Assembly (NCBI GenBank): GCA_040235375.1
Contig: JBECKQ010000254.1
Coordinates: 1 to 63,650 of the forward strand
Source of the DNA: JBECKQ01 sp040235375
Lineage (GTDB): Bacteria; Planctomycetota; Phycisphaerae; UBA1845
Direction: 5' to 3'
Length of the DNA: 63,650 nucleotides
Shown here: positions 49,822 to 58,746 of the stretch, in pieces
How the letters are laid out: each line of letters opens with the position of its first letter
Position numbering within the stretch: the stretch's first letter is position 1
Notes under the pieces: model-generated
Databases searched by the model: none
The model's input: only the letters and a program-made list of their open reading frames with translations
What the model was told of the DNA's origin: nothing
Position numbers and translations under genes: made by a program

Positions 49822-51009
49822 ATGACCGACAATGAGAGGCAACCGGCCTCGCGGCCCTGCCTGATCGCGGATCGGGTTCGCAACATCCGCCAGACGGCGC
49901 TCCGGCGGATCAGTGCTCGCTGCGCCGAGGTGGGTGGCATCAACCTGTCCCAGGGCGTCTGTGACCTGCCCGCGCCCGAGGCCGTCAAAGCCGCAGCCAG
50001 CAAAGCGATCGACGACGACCACGCGATCTACACGAACCTGGCCGGTGTGGCGAAGCTTCGCCGGGCCATTGCCGAGAAAATGCGGTCGTTCAATGGAATC
50101 GACATCGATCCGCAGACACAGCTGGCGGTTACGGTGGGGGCGGCGGGCGCGTTTGCGTGCGTCGTGAATGCGACGCTCAATCCCGGCGACCAGGTCGTCG
50201 TCTTCTCGCCGTTCTACAACTACTACGTTGACGTGCTCACGCTCGTGGGAGCGAGTATCCGGTTTGTGCACACGCGCCCGCCGGTCTGGGCGTACGACGA
50301 TCGCGCACTGGCCACGGCCTTTACCGACCGGACGCGCATGGTGCTGATTAACACGCCGGCGAATCCAACGGGCAAGGTCTTCACTCCGGACGAGTTAGCG
50401 CAAATCGCGGCCCTCGCCGAACGCCACCACGCGCTGATCGTTACCGACGAGGTGTACGAATACATCACCTACGAGACCCCGCATACGAGCATCGCCGCGC
50501 TGCCGCAGGCCGCCGGGCGGACGCTCACCATGAGCAGCGGGTCGAAGACGTATGCCGTCACCGGCTGGCGGGTCGGCTATGTGGCGGGGCCGGCCGAGAT
50601 CATCGAGAAGATCCTCGTCGTGAGCGATCTCTACTACATCTGCGCCCCCGCGCCGCTTCAGCACGGACTGCTTGCGGGGCTGGCGTTGCCACCAGCGTAC
50701 TACGACGAACTCCGGGCCGACTACCGGGCAAAGCGGGACATGCTCGCGGACGCTTTGCGCGATGTGGCCTTCCAGCCGTTCGTACCGCAGGGGGCTTTCT
50801 ACATGATGGCCGACTTCGGAGCGGGCCGCTGGCCGAATGCCATCGCCGCGGCGGAGTCGATCCTCGAGAGCGTGGGGGTGGCCAGCGTTCCCGGAGCCCC
50901 GTTCTATGCCGACCCCGTCGAAGGAGAGACCCAACTGCGATTCTGCTTTGCGAAGCGCACGGCCGACCTCGAGGAGGCTTGCCGCCGGCTTCGGCACCTC
51001 GCCCGCTGA
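49822..51009 (+). CDS. Class I/II pyridoxal-phosphate aminotransferase
   Basis: A 395-residue aminotransferase. Visible: GINLSQGVCDLPAPEAV, AIYTNLAGVAKLRRAIAEK, the PLP-binding Asp/Tyr in NTPANPTGKVF and VTDEVYEYITYE, the Schiff-base Lys in SSGSKTYAVTGWRVGY (about residue 234) and the substrate Arg in QLRFCFAK. The pattern fits aspartate/kynurenine-type enzymes; substrate not fixed. ATG 49822 lacks a strong ribosome site. It follows the micropeptide and is followed by a strong promoter for the next gene. Confidence 0.9.
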   Translation: MTDNERQPASRPCLIADRVRNIRQTALRRISARCAEVGGINLSQGVCDLPAPEAVKAAASKAIDDDHAIYTNLAGVAKLRRAIAEKMRSFNGIDIDPQTQLAVTVGAAGAFACVVNATLNPGDQVVVFSPFYNYYVDVLTLVGASIRFVHTRPPVWAYDDRALATAFTDRTRMVLINTPANPTGKVFTPDELAQIAALAERHHALIVTDEVYEYITYETPHTSIAALPQAAGRTLTMSSGSKTYAVTGWRVGYVAGPAEIIEKILVVSDLYYICAPAPLQHGLLAGLALPPAYYDELRADYRAKRDMLADALRDVAFQPFVPQGAFYMMADFGAGRWPNAIAAAESILESVGVASVPGAPFYADPVEGETQLRFCFAKRTADLEEACRRLRHLAR

Positions 51010-51054
51010 CGTCCCCACCGACGACCTGCGACCCGCCGGCTGCCCGCTGTTCAA

Positions 51055-51083
51055 TGGACAACCGCCCCGGCCTGTCCAATAAT
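51055..51083 (+). promoter_or_regulatory. Candidate promoter for the thioredoxin-TPR gene
   Basis: TGGACA (51055-51060), 17-bp spacer, AATAAT (51078-51083). Five of six matches in each element. TGGACA and TGTCCA (51073-51078) also form a 6-bp inverted repeat. Transcription would begin near 51090, 70 nt before the start at 51160. Confidence 0.55.
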
Positions 51084-51159
51084 GCCCGGTTGCCGGAGGC
51101 GTTCTTCGCCGCGGACCGCTGTCGCGAAGCAGTCCCAAAGCGCAACTGAGGAAAGGAAC

Positions 51160-52227
51160 ATGCGGAAAACACTGGCTGCGATGCTGCTTTTGTCTCCACT
51201 GGCTGCCGCACGGCCGGCCTGCGCCCTGCTTCAGGTCGGTGACAAGGCCCCGCCGTTGAAGGTCACCGACTGGGTCCAGGGCAAGCCGTTCGACATCCAG
51301 AAGGACGGGAAGGGCAAAGTCATTCTGCTTGAGTTCTGGGCCACTTGGTGCGCTCCCTGCATTCAGATCATCCCGGACACGAACGAGCTGGCCCGGCGGT
51401 ACAAGGACAACGGCCTGGTGGTCATCGGCGTCACCGATGCGGGTCAGGGCCAGACGCTGCGTACGGTCCAGGACTTCGTCGCCAGCCAGGGTAAGCGGAT
51501 GCGGTACCGCGTTGCTTTTGACAGCACGCAGGAGTCGTTCCAGACGTACGTTACGGGTACCGGCGGAATGGGCATTCCGCACGCGGTGGTCATCGGTAAA
51601 GACGGCAAGATCAAGTGGATCGGCCACCCCGCCGATCCGGAGATGCGCGAGACCATCATCGACCTGCTGCTCGATCGTTACGACCCCGCCAAGATGGAGA
51701 AGCGGGCGGCGATGAACGCCCGCATCGAGCCACTGCTCAACGAACTGTATTCGTCGCTCAATGCGGGTGACTGGGCCAAGAGCATGTCCCTGACGGATGC
51801 CATCCTGGCGATCGATCCGGCAAACATGGAGGCCCTTCAGCTTCGCGTCATCGTCATGACCGAGGAGTTGGACTCGACGTCCGACCTGCGATCCTGGGCG
51901 CGCGATTTCATCACCAAGCACGCGGACGACAGCGATGCGCTGGCGAAGCTGGCCGGCCTGCTCATGGCCATGCCGGACATCACGGATCGCGAACCGGCGC
52001 TAGCTCTGCAGGCGGCGGAGCAGGCCTACAAGGCGGATGGGAAGGACGCGCGCGTCGTGCAGACGCTGGCCTCTGTCTACTTCGGAATCGGCGACGTGGA
52101 CGCCGCCGTCAACTACCAGGAGAAGGCCGTGGAGGTCTCGAACCCGCTCGAACAAAGCGAGGCGCGCGAGTACCTCGAGTTCTACAAAACCTGCCAGAAA
52201 CTGGCCGCCAAGCCTGCGTCCGGCTGA
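51160..52227 (+). CDS. Secreted thioredoxin-like (TlpA) protein with TPR-like region
   Basis: A 355-residue exported protein. GAGGAAAGG at 51149-51157 supports ATG 51160; a signal peptide covers about residues 1-23. A TlpA/AhpC-TSA domain follows: VGDKAPPLKVTDWVQGKPF, LEFWATWCAPCIQIIP (redox pair CxxC near residues 65-68), GIPHAVVIGKDGKIKWIGHP. The last 160 residues are helical and repeat-like (LALQAAEQAYKADG, AVNYQEKAVEV), consistent with TPR. It likely does thiol exchange on the envelope face. A strong promoter is upstream. Confidence 0.88.
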   Translation: MRKTLAAMLLLSPLAAARPACALLQVGDKAPPLKVTDWVQGKPFDIQKDGKGKVILLEFWATWCAPCIQIIPDTNELARRYKDNGLVVIGVTDAGQGQTLRTVQDFVASQGKRMRYRVAFDSTQESFQTYVTGTGGMGIPHAVVIGKDGKIKWIGHPADPEMRETIIDLLLDRYDPAKMEKRAAMNARIEPLLNELYSSLNAGDWAKSMSLTDAILAIDPANMEALQLRVIVMTEELDSTSDLRSWARDFITKHADDSDALAKLAGLLMAMPDITDREPALALQAAEQAYKADGKDARVVQTLASVYFGIGDVDAAVNYQEKAVEVSNPLEQSEAREYLEFYKTCQKLAAKPASG

Positions 52228-52298
52228 TCGAGCCCGTTCGGCTTGACCTCGGACCGGGCATCTTCTTCAATCTACGCATCGCTTGGGGAAGAAACGCC

Positions 52299-52601
52299 GT
52301 GTCCGATTTGCCGCCCACGCCTCGCGACGCCGATCTCCACCCCGATGGGGCGGAGCCGTCGTTGTCGGACGAGCATCGCATGCTGATCGAGATTCGCGAC
52401 ACGTTGTACGAAGGTAACTGGGAAGACTTCGCCCGCGATCTGGAATCGCGACGCCGCGGTGAGCCGCACGTCTTCGAGACCATGCCCGCGACCCCGGAAA
52501 TGCAGGAGACGATTCGAACGCATCTTCGCCTGATTGAGGAGATGCAGACGTGGGAGCGGGCGCACGGCCGCGTTCTGACGAATCGTCGCACCGTCTCGTG
52601 A
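52299..52601 (+). CDS. Hypothetical protein, 100 residues
   Basis: A small charged protein from GTG 52299 (GGGGAAG at 52285-52291). It is acidic in the middle (WEDFARDLESRRRGEPHVFE) and helical, ending in a basic RTHLRLIEEMQTWERAHGRV. No domain is recognised. It lies between the thioredoxin-TPR gene and the PQQ-propeller gene on the same strand and may share their transcript. Confidence 0.6.
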   Translation: MSDLPPTPRDADLHPDGAEPSLSDEHRMLIEIRDTLYEGNWEDFARDLESRRRGEPHVFETMPATPEMQETIRTHLRLIEEMQTWERAHGRVLTNRRTVS

Positions 52602-52651
52602 AAATCGCGGCCGCCGCTCGCCGCCAGGTTGGAAAGAGGAGCTCCGTTTCG

Positions 52652-53932
52652 ATGAAGCGATCACTCGCCGCAGTGCTGTCAATCTGCCTCTCGATGTGGA
52701 TGTCCGGCGCGGCCAACGCCGCGGAGGTTGCGATCACCGCGGGCGAACTGCGGCCGTTCGGCTATCAACCGATGTGGGACCAGGCGCTGGACATGGCCGA
52801 CAGCGGGCCCGCCGTCGCCGCGTATCTGCTGGACGACAACCTCTACGTGGTCACCGCCAACGGCGACGTGCTCACCGTGCGGGCGGACGTCGGGCTTTTG
52901 CGATGGACGCAGCACGTGGCCGACAGCGTCACGCCGATCTTTGAACCGACGCACTCTGCCGGGCCCGACGGGCGACCCCTGGTCATCTTCGAAACGACGC
53001 GCCGCACGATGATCTTCGACCGCTACTCCGGCGACATTGTCGCCGACATGCCGATGGACAAGGCGGTGTCCAGTCCGGCCGTCGCTTACCAGAACATGAT
53101 GTTCTTCGGTAGTTACGACGGCCACATGTATTCAGTGCTCTGGGGCGACCCGCGATCGACTTCGGCCATCCCGCGCTGGCGCGTGATCGCCGGTGGTCCG
53201 GTCACGAGCAAGCCTGTGCTGGCGGCCGAGGGAGAGAATCTCATCTTCGCCTCGCAAGGTGGGTCCGTTTACAGTTGCACCGCAGCCTTCAAGATTCTCA
53301 ACTGGGAGTTTCGCACCGGTGGCCCGGTCACCGGGGATATCTTCGTCGATCCCAGCGGCACGTACGTCGCCAGCACGGACCGTTCGCTGTACCGACTCGA
53401 CACGGTCAGCGGCGTGCAGCGCTGGCGCGTTCGCTTCCCCGAACCATTGGGGGAAGGTCCTGTCGCCGTCGGCGGTGTGGTCTACCAGTTCAATGTCCGC
53501 GAGGGGATCGCAGCGGTCGACGCGGATCGTGGCGAGGTGATGTGGCATAACGGCGACGCGAGGTATTTCCTTTGCCGGCACGCTGACCGCGATCTCTTTC
53601 TGACCGACAGCAATCGGCTGCTCATGATCGACGTGAAAACTGGACAGTCGGCGGCGTCCGCCCCCCTGGCGACCCCTGTGCTGCCGGCGCGGAACACGGA
53701 GAGCGATGCGTTATACCTGGTTTCGCAACGGGGCGTCGTGCTCTGCGCCCGACCGATCGGTGCGGCTTATCTGACGCCCGAGGATATGGCCGCCGCCGGC
53801 GCCGGACTCCACCGGCCACCCACGGCCACCGCGCCCGCCGACCAGGAGCAGTCTGAGTCGCCGGAGTTGCCGCGAACCCAACACCCGTTTGACCTCAACG
53901 ACCCCCTTCGCAGCCGGGCCGATCATGAATGA
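52652..53932 (+). CDS. Secreted PQQ-type beta-propeller protein
   Basis: A 426-residue exported protein. ATG 52652 follows GAGGAG at 52636-52641; signal peptide to about residue 23 (AANA). The repeats of the PQQ-binding-like propeller are visible (VTANGDVLTVRADVGLLRWTQHV, FFGSYDGHMYSV, IFASQGGSVYSC, VASTDRSLYRLDTVSGVQRWRV, GVVYQFNVREGIAAVDADRGEVMWHN). No catalytic site is seen, so it is a structural or binding protein, BamB-like in form. The C-terminus is Pro/Glu-rich and low complexity. Confidence 0.85.
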   Translation: MKRSLAAVLSICLSMWMSGAANAAEVAITAGELRPFGYQPMWDQALDMADSGPAVAAYLLDDNLYVVTANGDVLTVRADVGLLRWTQHVADSVTPIFEPTHSAGPDGRPLVIFETTRRTMIFDRYSGDIVADMPMDKAVSSPAVAYQNMMFFGSYDGHMYSVLWGDPRSTSAIPRWRVIAGGPVTSKPVLAAEGENLIFASQGGSVYSCTAAFKILNWEFRTGGPVTGDIFVDPSGTYVASTDRSLYRLDTVSGVQRWRVRFPEPLGEGPVAVGGVVYQFNVREGIAAVDADRGEVMWHNGDARYFLCRHADRDLFLTDSNRLLMIDVKTGQSAASAPLATPVLPARNTESDALYLVSQRGVVLCARPIGAAYLTPEDMAAAGAGLHRPPTATAPADQEQSESPELPRTQHPFDLNDPLRSRADHE

Positions 53933-53987
53933 TGCGGGCCGCCGGTCTTGACGGCCGCGGCGCGATCTGCAACGATTGCATACTGAC

Positions 53988-54061
<74 letters not shown>

Positions 54062-54111
54062 GTTCAACTCCGCGGCCTCTGACGCCTGCTGAATGGCCGG
54101 AAAACAGCCGC

Positions 54112-54816
54112 ATGCGGAATGAAATCCTGGCAATCGCGGTGGAAACGTCCGGCCGGCTCGGCAGTGTGGCGATCGGGCGCGGCGACGCCGTACTGGCCAG
54201 CGCGGAATTCAGCACCCAGCACAACCACGGCGTCGAGCTCCTGCCTACCGTCGTCCGCCTTAGCGAGCGGGTCGGGATCCGCGCGCACGAGTTCCGGCAC
54301 GTGTACGTCTCCGGGGGGCCAGGAAGCTTCACCGGTCTGCGAATCGGCATCTCGTTCGCGAAAGCGATGGCCCTGGCCACGGGCGCTCAGGTCGTACGTG
54401 TCCCGACACTCGACGTCGTAGCTCAAAACGCGCTCGAGATCGCCCCGCCGCCTCCCAGGGTGGCCGTCGTCCTCGACGCCAAGCGCGGTAACGTGTACTG
54501 CGCCGGATTTCGTCTCGAGGACGGGGCGTACCTCGCGCTGGACGAGCCGGCGGAACGCGACCCCGCGTCCTGGCTGCAGGAGCAGGTGCCCGTTGTCGTG
54601 CTGGGGGAGGGAATCGCATACCACCGACCGGCGATCGAGTCGGTTTCCGGCGTGCAGATCGGTTCCGAACGACTGAACCAGCCGCGCGCCGCCACTGTTC
54701 ACCGACTTGGCCGGGCTCTGGCGGCCACCGGTCGATTCATCGATCGCCGAGAGCTGATCCCGATCTACGTCCGCCGCCCGGAGGCGGAAGAGAAGTGGGA
54801 GCAGCGGCACTCGTAG
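54112..54816 (+). CDS. tsaB: tRNA threonylcarbamoyladenosine synthesis protein TsaB
   Basis: A 234-residue ASKHA-fold protein, partner of TsaD in making t6A37 on ANN-decoding tRNAs. Motifs: ILAIAVETSGRLGSVAI, HNHGVELLPTV, and VSGGPGSFTGLRIGISFAKAMALAT. It starts 50 bp after the tRNA gene. The C-terminal part (about 150-234) is more diverged than usual. No other tsa gene is adjacent. Length is near the family norm. Confidence 0.9.
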   Translation: MRNEILAIAVETSGRLGSVAIGRGDAVLASAEFSTQHNHGVELLPTVVRLSERVGIRAHEFRHVYVSGGPGSFTGLRIGISFAKAMALATGAQVVRVPTLDVVAQNALEIAPPPPRVAVVLDAKRGNVYCAGFRLEDGAYLALDEPAERDPASWLQEQVPVVVLGEGIAYHRPAIESVSGVQIGSERLNQPRAATVHRLGRALAATGRFIDRRELIPIYVRRPEAEEKWEQRHS

Positions 54817-55141
54817 CGGAGCCTGATTCGAGCCGCGCCTCATCTCCTGTTTTCCGTTTCCATTGCGGATTACGGCAATTTAACCCGTATCTTAGGTGTA
54901 CGTCAGGATCGCCGCGTATCCTCTAAAGGGCGAGCGGTTCATGGCCACCTCGCGGCGGACGGCAGTCGTGGCAACTCATCGACCGGCCGACATCTCCGGG
55001 GTTGCTGTGTACGAGTAAATGAATGGAGCTCTCACGTACCGCATGGTGGCGGCTGGCCGTGCGTTATGCTGCGCCGCAGGACTCGGATGATGCCGTGCGC
55101 CACGGGCTGGGTTCAGTGAAGTGCAAACGGAAGATGATCGT
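54817..55141. other. Intergenic region before the HAD gene
   Basis: About 325 bp with no supported gene. A 25-codon frame at about 54941-55018 lacks a ribosome site. AT-rich patches near 54880-54930 might hold a promoter, but no good -35/-10 pair is seen. Confidence 0.35.
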
Positions 55142-55807
55142 GTGAAAGTCGCAATCCTCGACCTCGACGGCACCCTGATCGACAGCAACGGGGCACATGC
55201 CAAGGCCTATGTCGAGGCGATGGCAGAGCATGGTCACGATGTGCCCGTCGATCGGGTGCGGCCTCTGATTGGTCTGGGCAGAGACAAGCTGCTCCCGGAA
55301 GTGATTGGCGTTCAGTCTCACAGCGAGGAAGGCCGCAGCATTCTCGAACGTAAGGGGAGAATCTTCCGCGAGCGGTACGTGTCGCAGATTCAGCCGACGC
55401 GTGGCAGCAGACAGCTACTTGCCCATATGCACGCCCGCGGGTTGATGGTCGTGCTGGCCACCTCGGCGCGGGAAGAAGACCTCGTGCTGCTCCTCGATGC
55501 AGCCCGCTTGAAGGACCTTATCGACGAGAGATCCAATCCTCCCGACATCGAGGAGTCGCAGCCGGATCACGACATCGTGCAGGCCGCGCTCGACAAGAGC
55601 GGGTACTCCGCTGACGAAGCGTTGATGGTGGGCGATACACCGTATGACATCGAGGCCGCCCACCGGCTCGGCATGCGGATCATTGCTCTGCGGTGCGGCG
55701 GCGCGAAGTACAGCGACCTGATCGAGGCCGAGGCGATCTACGATGACCCGGCTGATCTCCTCGAGCACTTCGATCAAACGCCGCTTGCCGATGGTGTTGT
55801 CGACTGA
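55142..55807 (+). CDS. HAD-superfamily phosphatase (phosphoglycolate-phosphatase-like)
   Basis: A 221-residue hydrolase. GTG 55142 (VKVAILDLDGTLIDSN) is preferred; GGAAGA at 55129-55134 is the ribosome site. Motif I DLDGT (nucleophile Asp8), motif II VVLATSAREEDL, motif IV MVGDTPYDIEAAHRLGM. The motif III Lys of the SKPxPD element is not seen; the segment reads ESQPDHDIVQAAL, so Gln or Ser sits there. The substrate is unknown. It converges on pgeF with a 4-bp gap. Confidence 0.83.
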   Translation: MKVAILDLDGTLIDSNGAHAKAYVEAMAEHGHDVPVDRVRPLIGLGRDKLLPEVIGVQSHSEEGRSILERKGRIFRERYVSQIQPTRGSRQLLAHMHARGLMVVLATSAREEDLVLLLDAARLKDLIDERSNPPDIEESQPDHDIVQAALDKSGYSADEALMVGDTPYDIEAAHRLGMRIIALRCGGAKYSDLIEAEAIYDDPADLLEHFDQTPLADGVVD

Positions 55808-55811
55808 CCGA

Positions 55812-56603
55812 TCACACCAGGCACGCGACGAAACCCGCGTGCCCCGTCCCGCGTCCATCGCGTCGAAACGAGTAGCAGCCTTCGTTACAAATCGAGCAGA
55901 CGTTCGGCAGGTGAATCCGCGACGGCGGCACGCCGGCGGTGGCAAGCTGATCGGCGATCATGCCGGCCAGGTCCAACAGCAGGCGGCCGTCGTGGCACCG
56001 AACGCGATTCCCGTTGCCGGCTCGTCCCACCAGAACGCGAACGTCGTCTCTTATCTCGTAACAGCATTGTCCTGCACCAGGGGAGATGACGGCCACCAGG
56101 TCTCGCGGCGTAACTGCGAAGTGCTCCTGCAGGCTGCGAACGAGACAGCCGGGCATGCCGGCCACCGTCCCACGCCAACCGGAGTGAGCCACGCCGAGCA
56201 CGCCGCGAATCGGCTCGACCAGCAGGACGATCGGGCAGTCAGCGGACAGCGCCATCAGGGGAACAGTTCGTTCGTTCGTGACCAGCCCGTCGACGCCGTC
56301 GAGAAAGCGCGGCACATCGGCGCAATCCGAGCGCGACGCGACAGCGATGATCGTTCCGTGGATTTGCGTGCCGGCCGTCAGCCGGGCGAATGGAACGCCG
56401 ATCACCTCGCTCAGCGCCTTGTAGCGATTGCGGGTGCGTCGATGGTCCGGCCCGACGCGCATCGACATGTTGTAACCCGCCGGCGTGAATACGTGTTTCA
56501 AGCCGCCCATCTGGCCGAGTACGGCCGACTGCCACATGTGCGTGTGCAGCAGCGGCGTCTGCCGCCAAGCGGCATCGGGATAAGTGCAGCCTTCCGTTGA
56601 CAT
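55812..56603 (-). CDS. pgeF: Polyphenol oxidase/purine nucleoside phosphorylase-like (PgeF/YfiH)
   Basis: A 263-residue protein of the multicopper oxidase-like laccase-domain family, now known to include peptidoglycan-editing and purine-phosphorylase activities. Metal site residues: TAGTQIHGTII (His), LSADCPIVLLV (Cys), and VAHSGWRGTVAGM (His). The start is uncertain; 56603 gives a family-like length, while ATG 56744 would add 47 residues of unclear value. It converges on the HAD gene. A 14-bp hairpin lies upstream at 56807-56843. Confidence 0.85.
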   Translation of the reverse strand: MSTEGCTYPDAAWRQTPLLHTHMWQSAVLGQMGGLKHVFTPAGYNMSMRVGPDHRRTRNRYKALSEVIGVPFARLTAGTQIHGTIIAVASRSDCADVPRFLDGVDGLVTNERTVPLMALSADCPIVLLVEPIRGVLGVAHSGWRGTVAGMPGCLVRSLQEHFAVTPRDLVAVISPGAGQCCYEIRDDVRVLVGRAGNGNRVRCHDGRLLLDLAGMIADQLATAGVPPSRIHLPNVCSICNEGCYSFRRDGRGTGHAGFVACLV

Positions 56604-56806
56604 TTCGGCGAATGGTAGCCGGGCGCGCGCTTCGTGGCCACGAGCGTCGAGTCGGAAGCGCCAGCGGCGCCACAGCGCCTGCTCCGCCTTCGCGGCCAAC
56701 GAGCCGTAACCGTATTTTCCCCCAAGGGAATTCACCAATGGCATTACCCCGAACTGCTGCTAGACTGCGCGGACTCCTCCGAGATAGGGAGAGAGAGTTA
56801 GGGGTG

Positions 56807-56843
56807 CGAGAGGCCTTCGGTACCCCACGCCGGAGGCCTCTCG
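56807..56843. promoter_or_regulatory. Strong intergenic hairpin
   Basis: Perfect 10-bp arms CGAGAGGCCT (56807-56816) and AGGCCTCTCG (56834-56843), extended by TCGG/CCGG to a 14-bp stem with a 9-nt loop. No U-run on either strand. It lies between the stop of the 56891 gene and the start of pgeF, both minus-strand, and could end or attenuate that transcript, or be a dispersed repeat. Confidence 0.6.
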
Positions 56844-56890
56844 TGCTGATCTACGCCGGCCCTGCCACCTATTCACCTTGGCAAGCCCGA

Positions 56891-57319
56891 TTATGCGCCG
56901 GGCTCTCCGTCACCTCTTTCGCCGCGGCGGAACCACGAGCCGATCGATTCTTTCAGTGATGCCCAGCCCCCTTGTGGTGGCGGTGGCGGCGACGCTGCGT
57001 CCGCGGCGCGCCTTTCGCGGCGGAATCGCAGCCATGCGGGCTCAGCGGGCATGCCGCACTCGGGGCAGATACCCGATTCATTGCCATGCAGATCGTATCC
57101 GCAATGCACGCACTGCTTCGCCGTCAGCCGCCGACGGCGCTCGCTTTGCCATCGCGTGCCGCGCCACCAGTGCACCCCGGCCGGTATCACCGCCAGCGCC
57201 AACAGGCCGACCAGGGAGACCGCATCGATCAGTGCCAGAAGAACCGTGCCCAGCACGAAAAAGAGCCCATACGCCAGCCAGGGTGTAAGACGCTCCACTC
57301 TGTCGCGCGTGTGCCTCAT
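56891..57319 (-). CDS. Small membrane protein with CPEC zinc ribbon
   Basis: A 142-residue protein, function unknown. ATG 57319 has GGGGG about 5 nt upstream; a longer frame from 57364 is unsupported. Two hydrophobic segments (WLAYGLFFVLGTVLLALID and LVGLLALAVIPAGVHWW, about residues 14-50) are followed by CVHCGYDLHGNESGICPECG (about 70-89) and a charged, Pro-rich tail. It is the fourth protein in the window with this ribbon type. Confidence 0.72.
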   Translation of the reverse strand: MRHTRDRVERLTPWLAYGLFFVLGTVLLALIDAVSLVGLLALAVIPAGVHWWRGTRWQSERRRRLTAKQCVHCGYDLHGNESGICPECGMPAEPAWLRFRRERRAADAASPPPPPQGGWASLKESIGSWFRRGERGDGEPGA

Positions 57320-57434
57320 CGTGCCCCCTGGCAGCGCCTCTGCGTCGAACACTGCGGGGCTCATGATACATCAAAGCAAATCAACTCCCACCCGTTCTCC
57401 TCCTGAGAGGGGAGGAGCTGCCTCGTCGTCAGTC

Positions 57435-57659
57435 TCAGTCTTCGTCGTCATGCGGAGGAACAAACGGTTTCGCCCCGGACACGTCGATCTCCCGCACTTC
57501 TCCGGTCACCGTGTTCACCAGGTACACGTGCTCGCCTTCGCCCACGGAGACGACGCCATACTCGCAACCGAACCGGTTGTGCTTCGCTGATACGGCCAGG
57601 CACCCGGTCAGGCTCATCAATGCCACGATGCTCAGCAGCCACGTCCCCAGTTGCTTCAT
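57435..57659 (-). CDS. Small lipoprotein, 74 residues
   Basis: A small envelope lipoprotein with a lipobox LMSLTGC (Cys20) and a short mature part that reads as a single beta-rich unit (CEYGVVSVGEGEHVYLVNTV ... EIDVSG) with an acidic C-terminus DDED. No family recognised. It is the first of a minus-strand group before the 56891 gene, with about 115 bp between them. Confidence 0.68.
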   Translation of the reverse strand: MKQLGTWLLSIVALMSLTGCLAVSAKHNRFGCEYGVVSVGEGEHVYLVNTVTGEVREIDVSGAKPFVPPHDDED

Positions 57660-57867
57660 GTCGATGTTCTCCTGAATGGTGAGATGAGAGTCCTTCGCAC
57701 TCGCCTATTGGACCGTCGTCGCTGCGAGAGGTTAGCCGCCGTGCAAATGTCGCTTACTGTCAGCAGCACTGTGCATCTGCGCCCCGTCCACTACTATCAC
57801 GTTGCCAGCCTCGCGGGGCAGGGCGTGGCGTTTCAGGCGTCCGGCTATCCGAAAAGGAGCGTCCTCA

Positions 57868-58266
57868 ATGACCTCGGCAAAGCGACCACGCGTTCTCGAT
57901 GTCGGTCAGTGTGCGTTCGATCACGGCAACATCAGTGCGATGCTCGCCGAACGCTTCAGCGTCCATGTTGATCAGACACACACCGTCCACGAGGCAATCG
58001 AGAGAGTCGCGAATGTCGGCTACGACCTCGTGCTGGTCAACCGCATCCTCGATGGCAATGGACAGGAGGGTCTCGATCTCGTGCGGGGAATGAAGGCGGA
58101 CGAGCGAGTGCGGGCGACGCCGGTGATGCTGGTCAGCAACTACGACGAAGCTCAGGCCGCGGCCGTCGCGGCCGGAGCCGTGCGAGGATTCGGCAAGTCC
58201 GCCATCGCCGACCCGCAGACCGCCGAGCTTCTGGCTGAATACCTGGGCCGCCCTTCAGACCCCTGA
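57868..58266 (+). CDS. Pseudo-receiver domain protein
   Basis: A 132-residue response-regulator fold protein. AGGAG at 57855-57859 supports ATG 57868. The beta-alpha layout of a receiver is clear (PRVLDVGQCAFD, YDLVLVNRILDG, TPVMLVSNYDEAQAAAVAAGA), but the phospho-acceptor Asp is Asn in VLVNRILDG, the N-terminal acidic pair is missing, and the Lys of the TKP loop becomes FGKS. It probably cannot be phosphorylated and works as a binding module. It converges on the STAS gene. Confidence 0.78.
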   Translation: MTSAKRPRVLDVGQCAFDHGNISAMLAERFSVHVDQTHTVHEAIERVANVGYDLVLVNRILDGNGQEGLDLVRGMKADERVRATPVMLVSNYDEAQAAAVAAGAVRGFGKSAIADPQTAELLAEYLGRPSDP

Positions 58267-58270
58267 CGCC

Positions 58271-58320
58271 GGCTGTCAACCGACAGCCCCTCACTGAAAA
58301 CTGAACACTGCAAACTGAGA
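58271..58320. repeat. Hairpin followed by ACTGNNN heptamers
   Basis: Perfect hairpin GGCTGTC-AACC-GACAGCC (58271-58288), then four heptamers ACTGAAA, ACTGAAC, ACTGCAA, ACTGAGA (58293-58320) in register. The three unit types AAC, CAA and AAA are shared with the tract at 38999-39051. It separates the convergent stops at 58266 and 58322 and may end both transcripts. Confidence 0.7.
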
Positions 58321-58321
58321 G

Positions 58322-58666
58322 CTACTCCCACAGGAAGAAGTCCTCGAGCTTGGTGACGTGCAGCAGCTCCTTGACGTTCGGCCGCAGGTTCGTCACGCGG
58401 ATCGTCCGCTCGAGGCCGCATGCCGTCCGCACCGCCAGCATCGCTCCGAGCTGCTTTGAGCTGATGGCCGGCAGATCCGCCAGATCGATCACCACTTCCC
58501 GCTCGTCGAGCAGCCCGGGGCGCGTCTTCAGCACCGACCCGATCATTCCTTCGAGATTCGGCGGGTATTCGAAGCCGTGCTCGAGCGATGCGGGATCGAA
58601 GCGAAACGTGACGTTTCGCGGCTCAACGTCAACCTGGAACGGCGGAAGCGCAAGTGTTTCGGACAT
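58322..58666 (-). CDS. STAS-domain protein
   Basis: A 114-residue anti-sigma-antagonist-like STAS protein. ATG 58666 has GGGAGC 7 nt upstream. The core VVIDLADLPAISSKQLGAMLAV has the usual helix after a beta strand and Ser in SSKQLG as the site that a kinase or a SpoIIE-type phosphatase would act on. The phosphatase gene at 28833 is a possible partner in the same genome. It is 80 bp from the Smr gene on the same strand. Confidence 0.8.
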   Translation of the reverse strand: MSETLALPPFQVDVEPRNVTFRFDPASLEHGFEYPPNLEGMIGSVLKTRPGLLDEREVVIDLADLPAISSKQLGAMLAVRTACGLERTIRVTNLRPNVKELLHVTKLEDFFLWE

Positions 58667-58746
58667 GGGTGGCTCCCATTCAGTATCTGCGAACCACCGC
58701 CATTGTCCGGTACGCACGTGCGGACCGCAAGCGAAGCCCGCGTTTG

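Noticed and set aside
54941..55018. 25-codon frame before the HAD gene
   Set aside because: No ribosome site and no hydrophobic or domain character.
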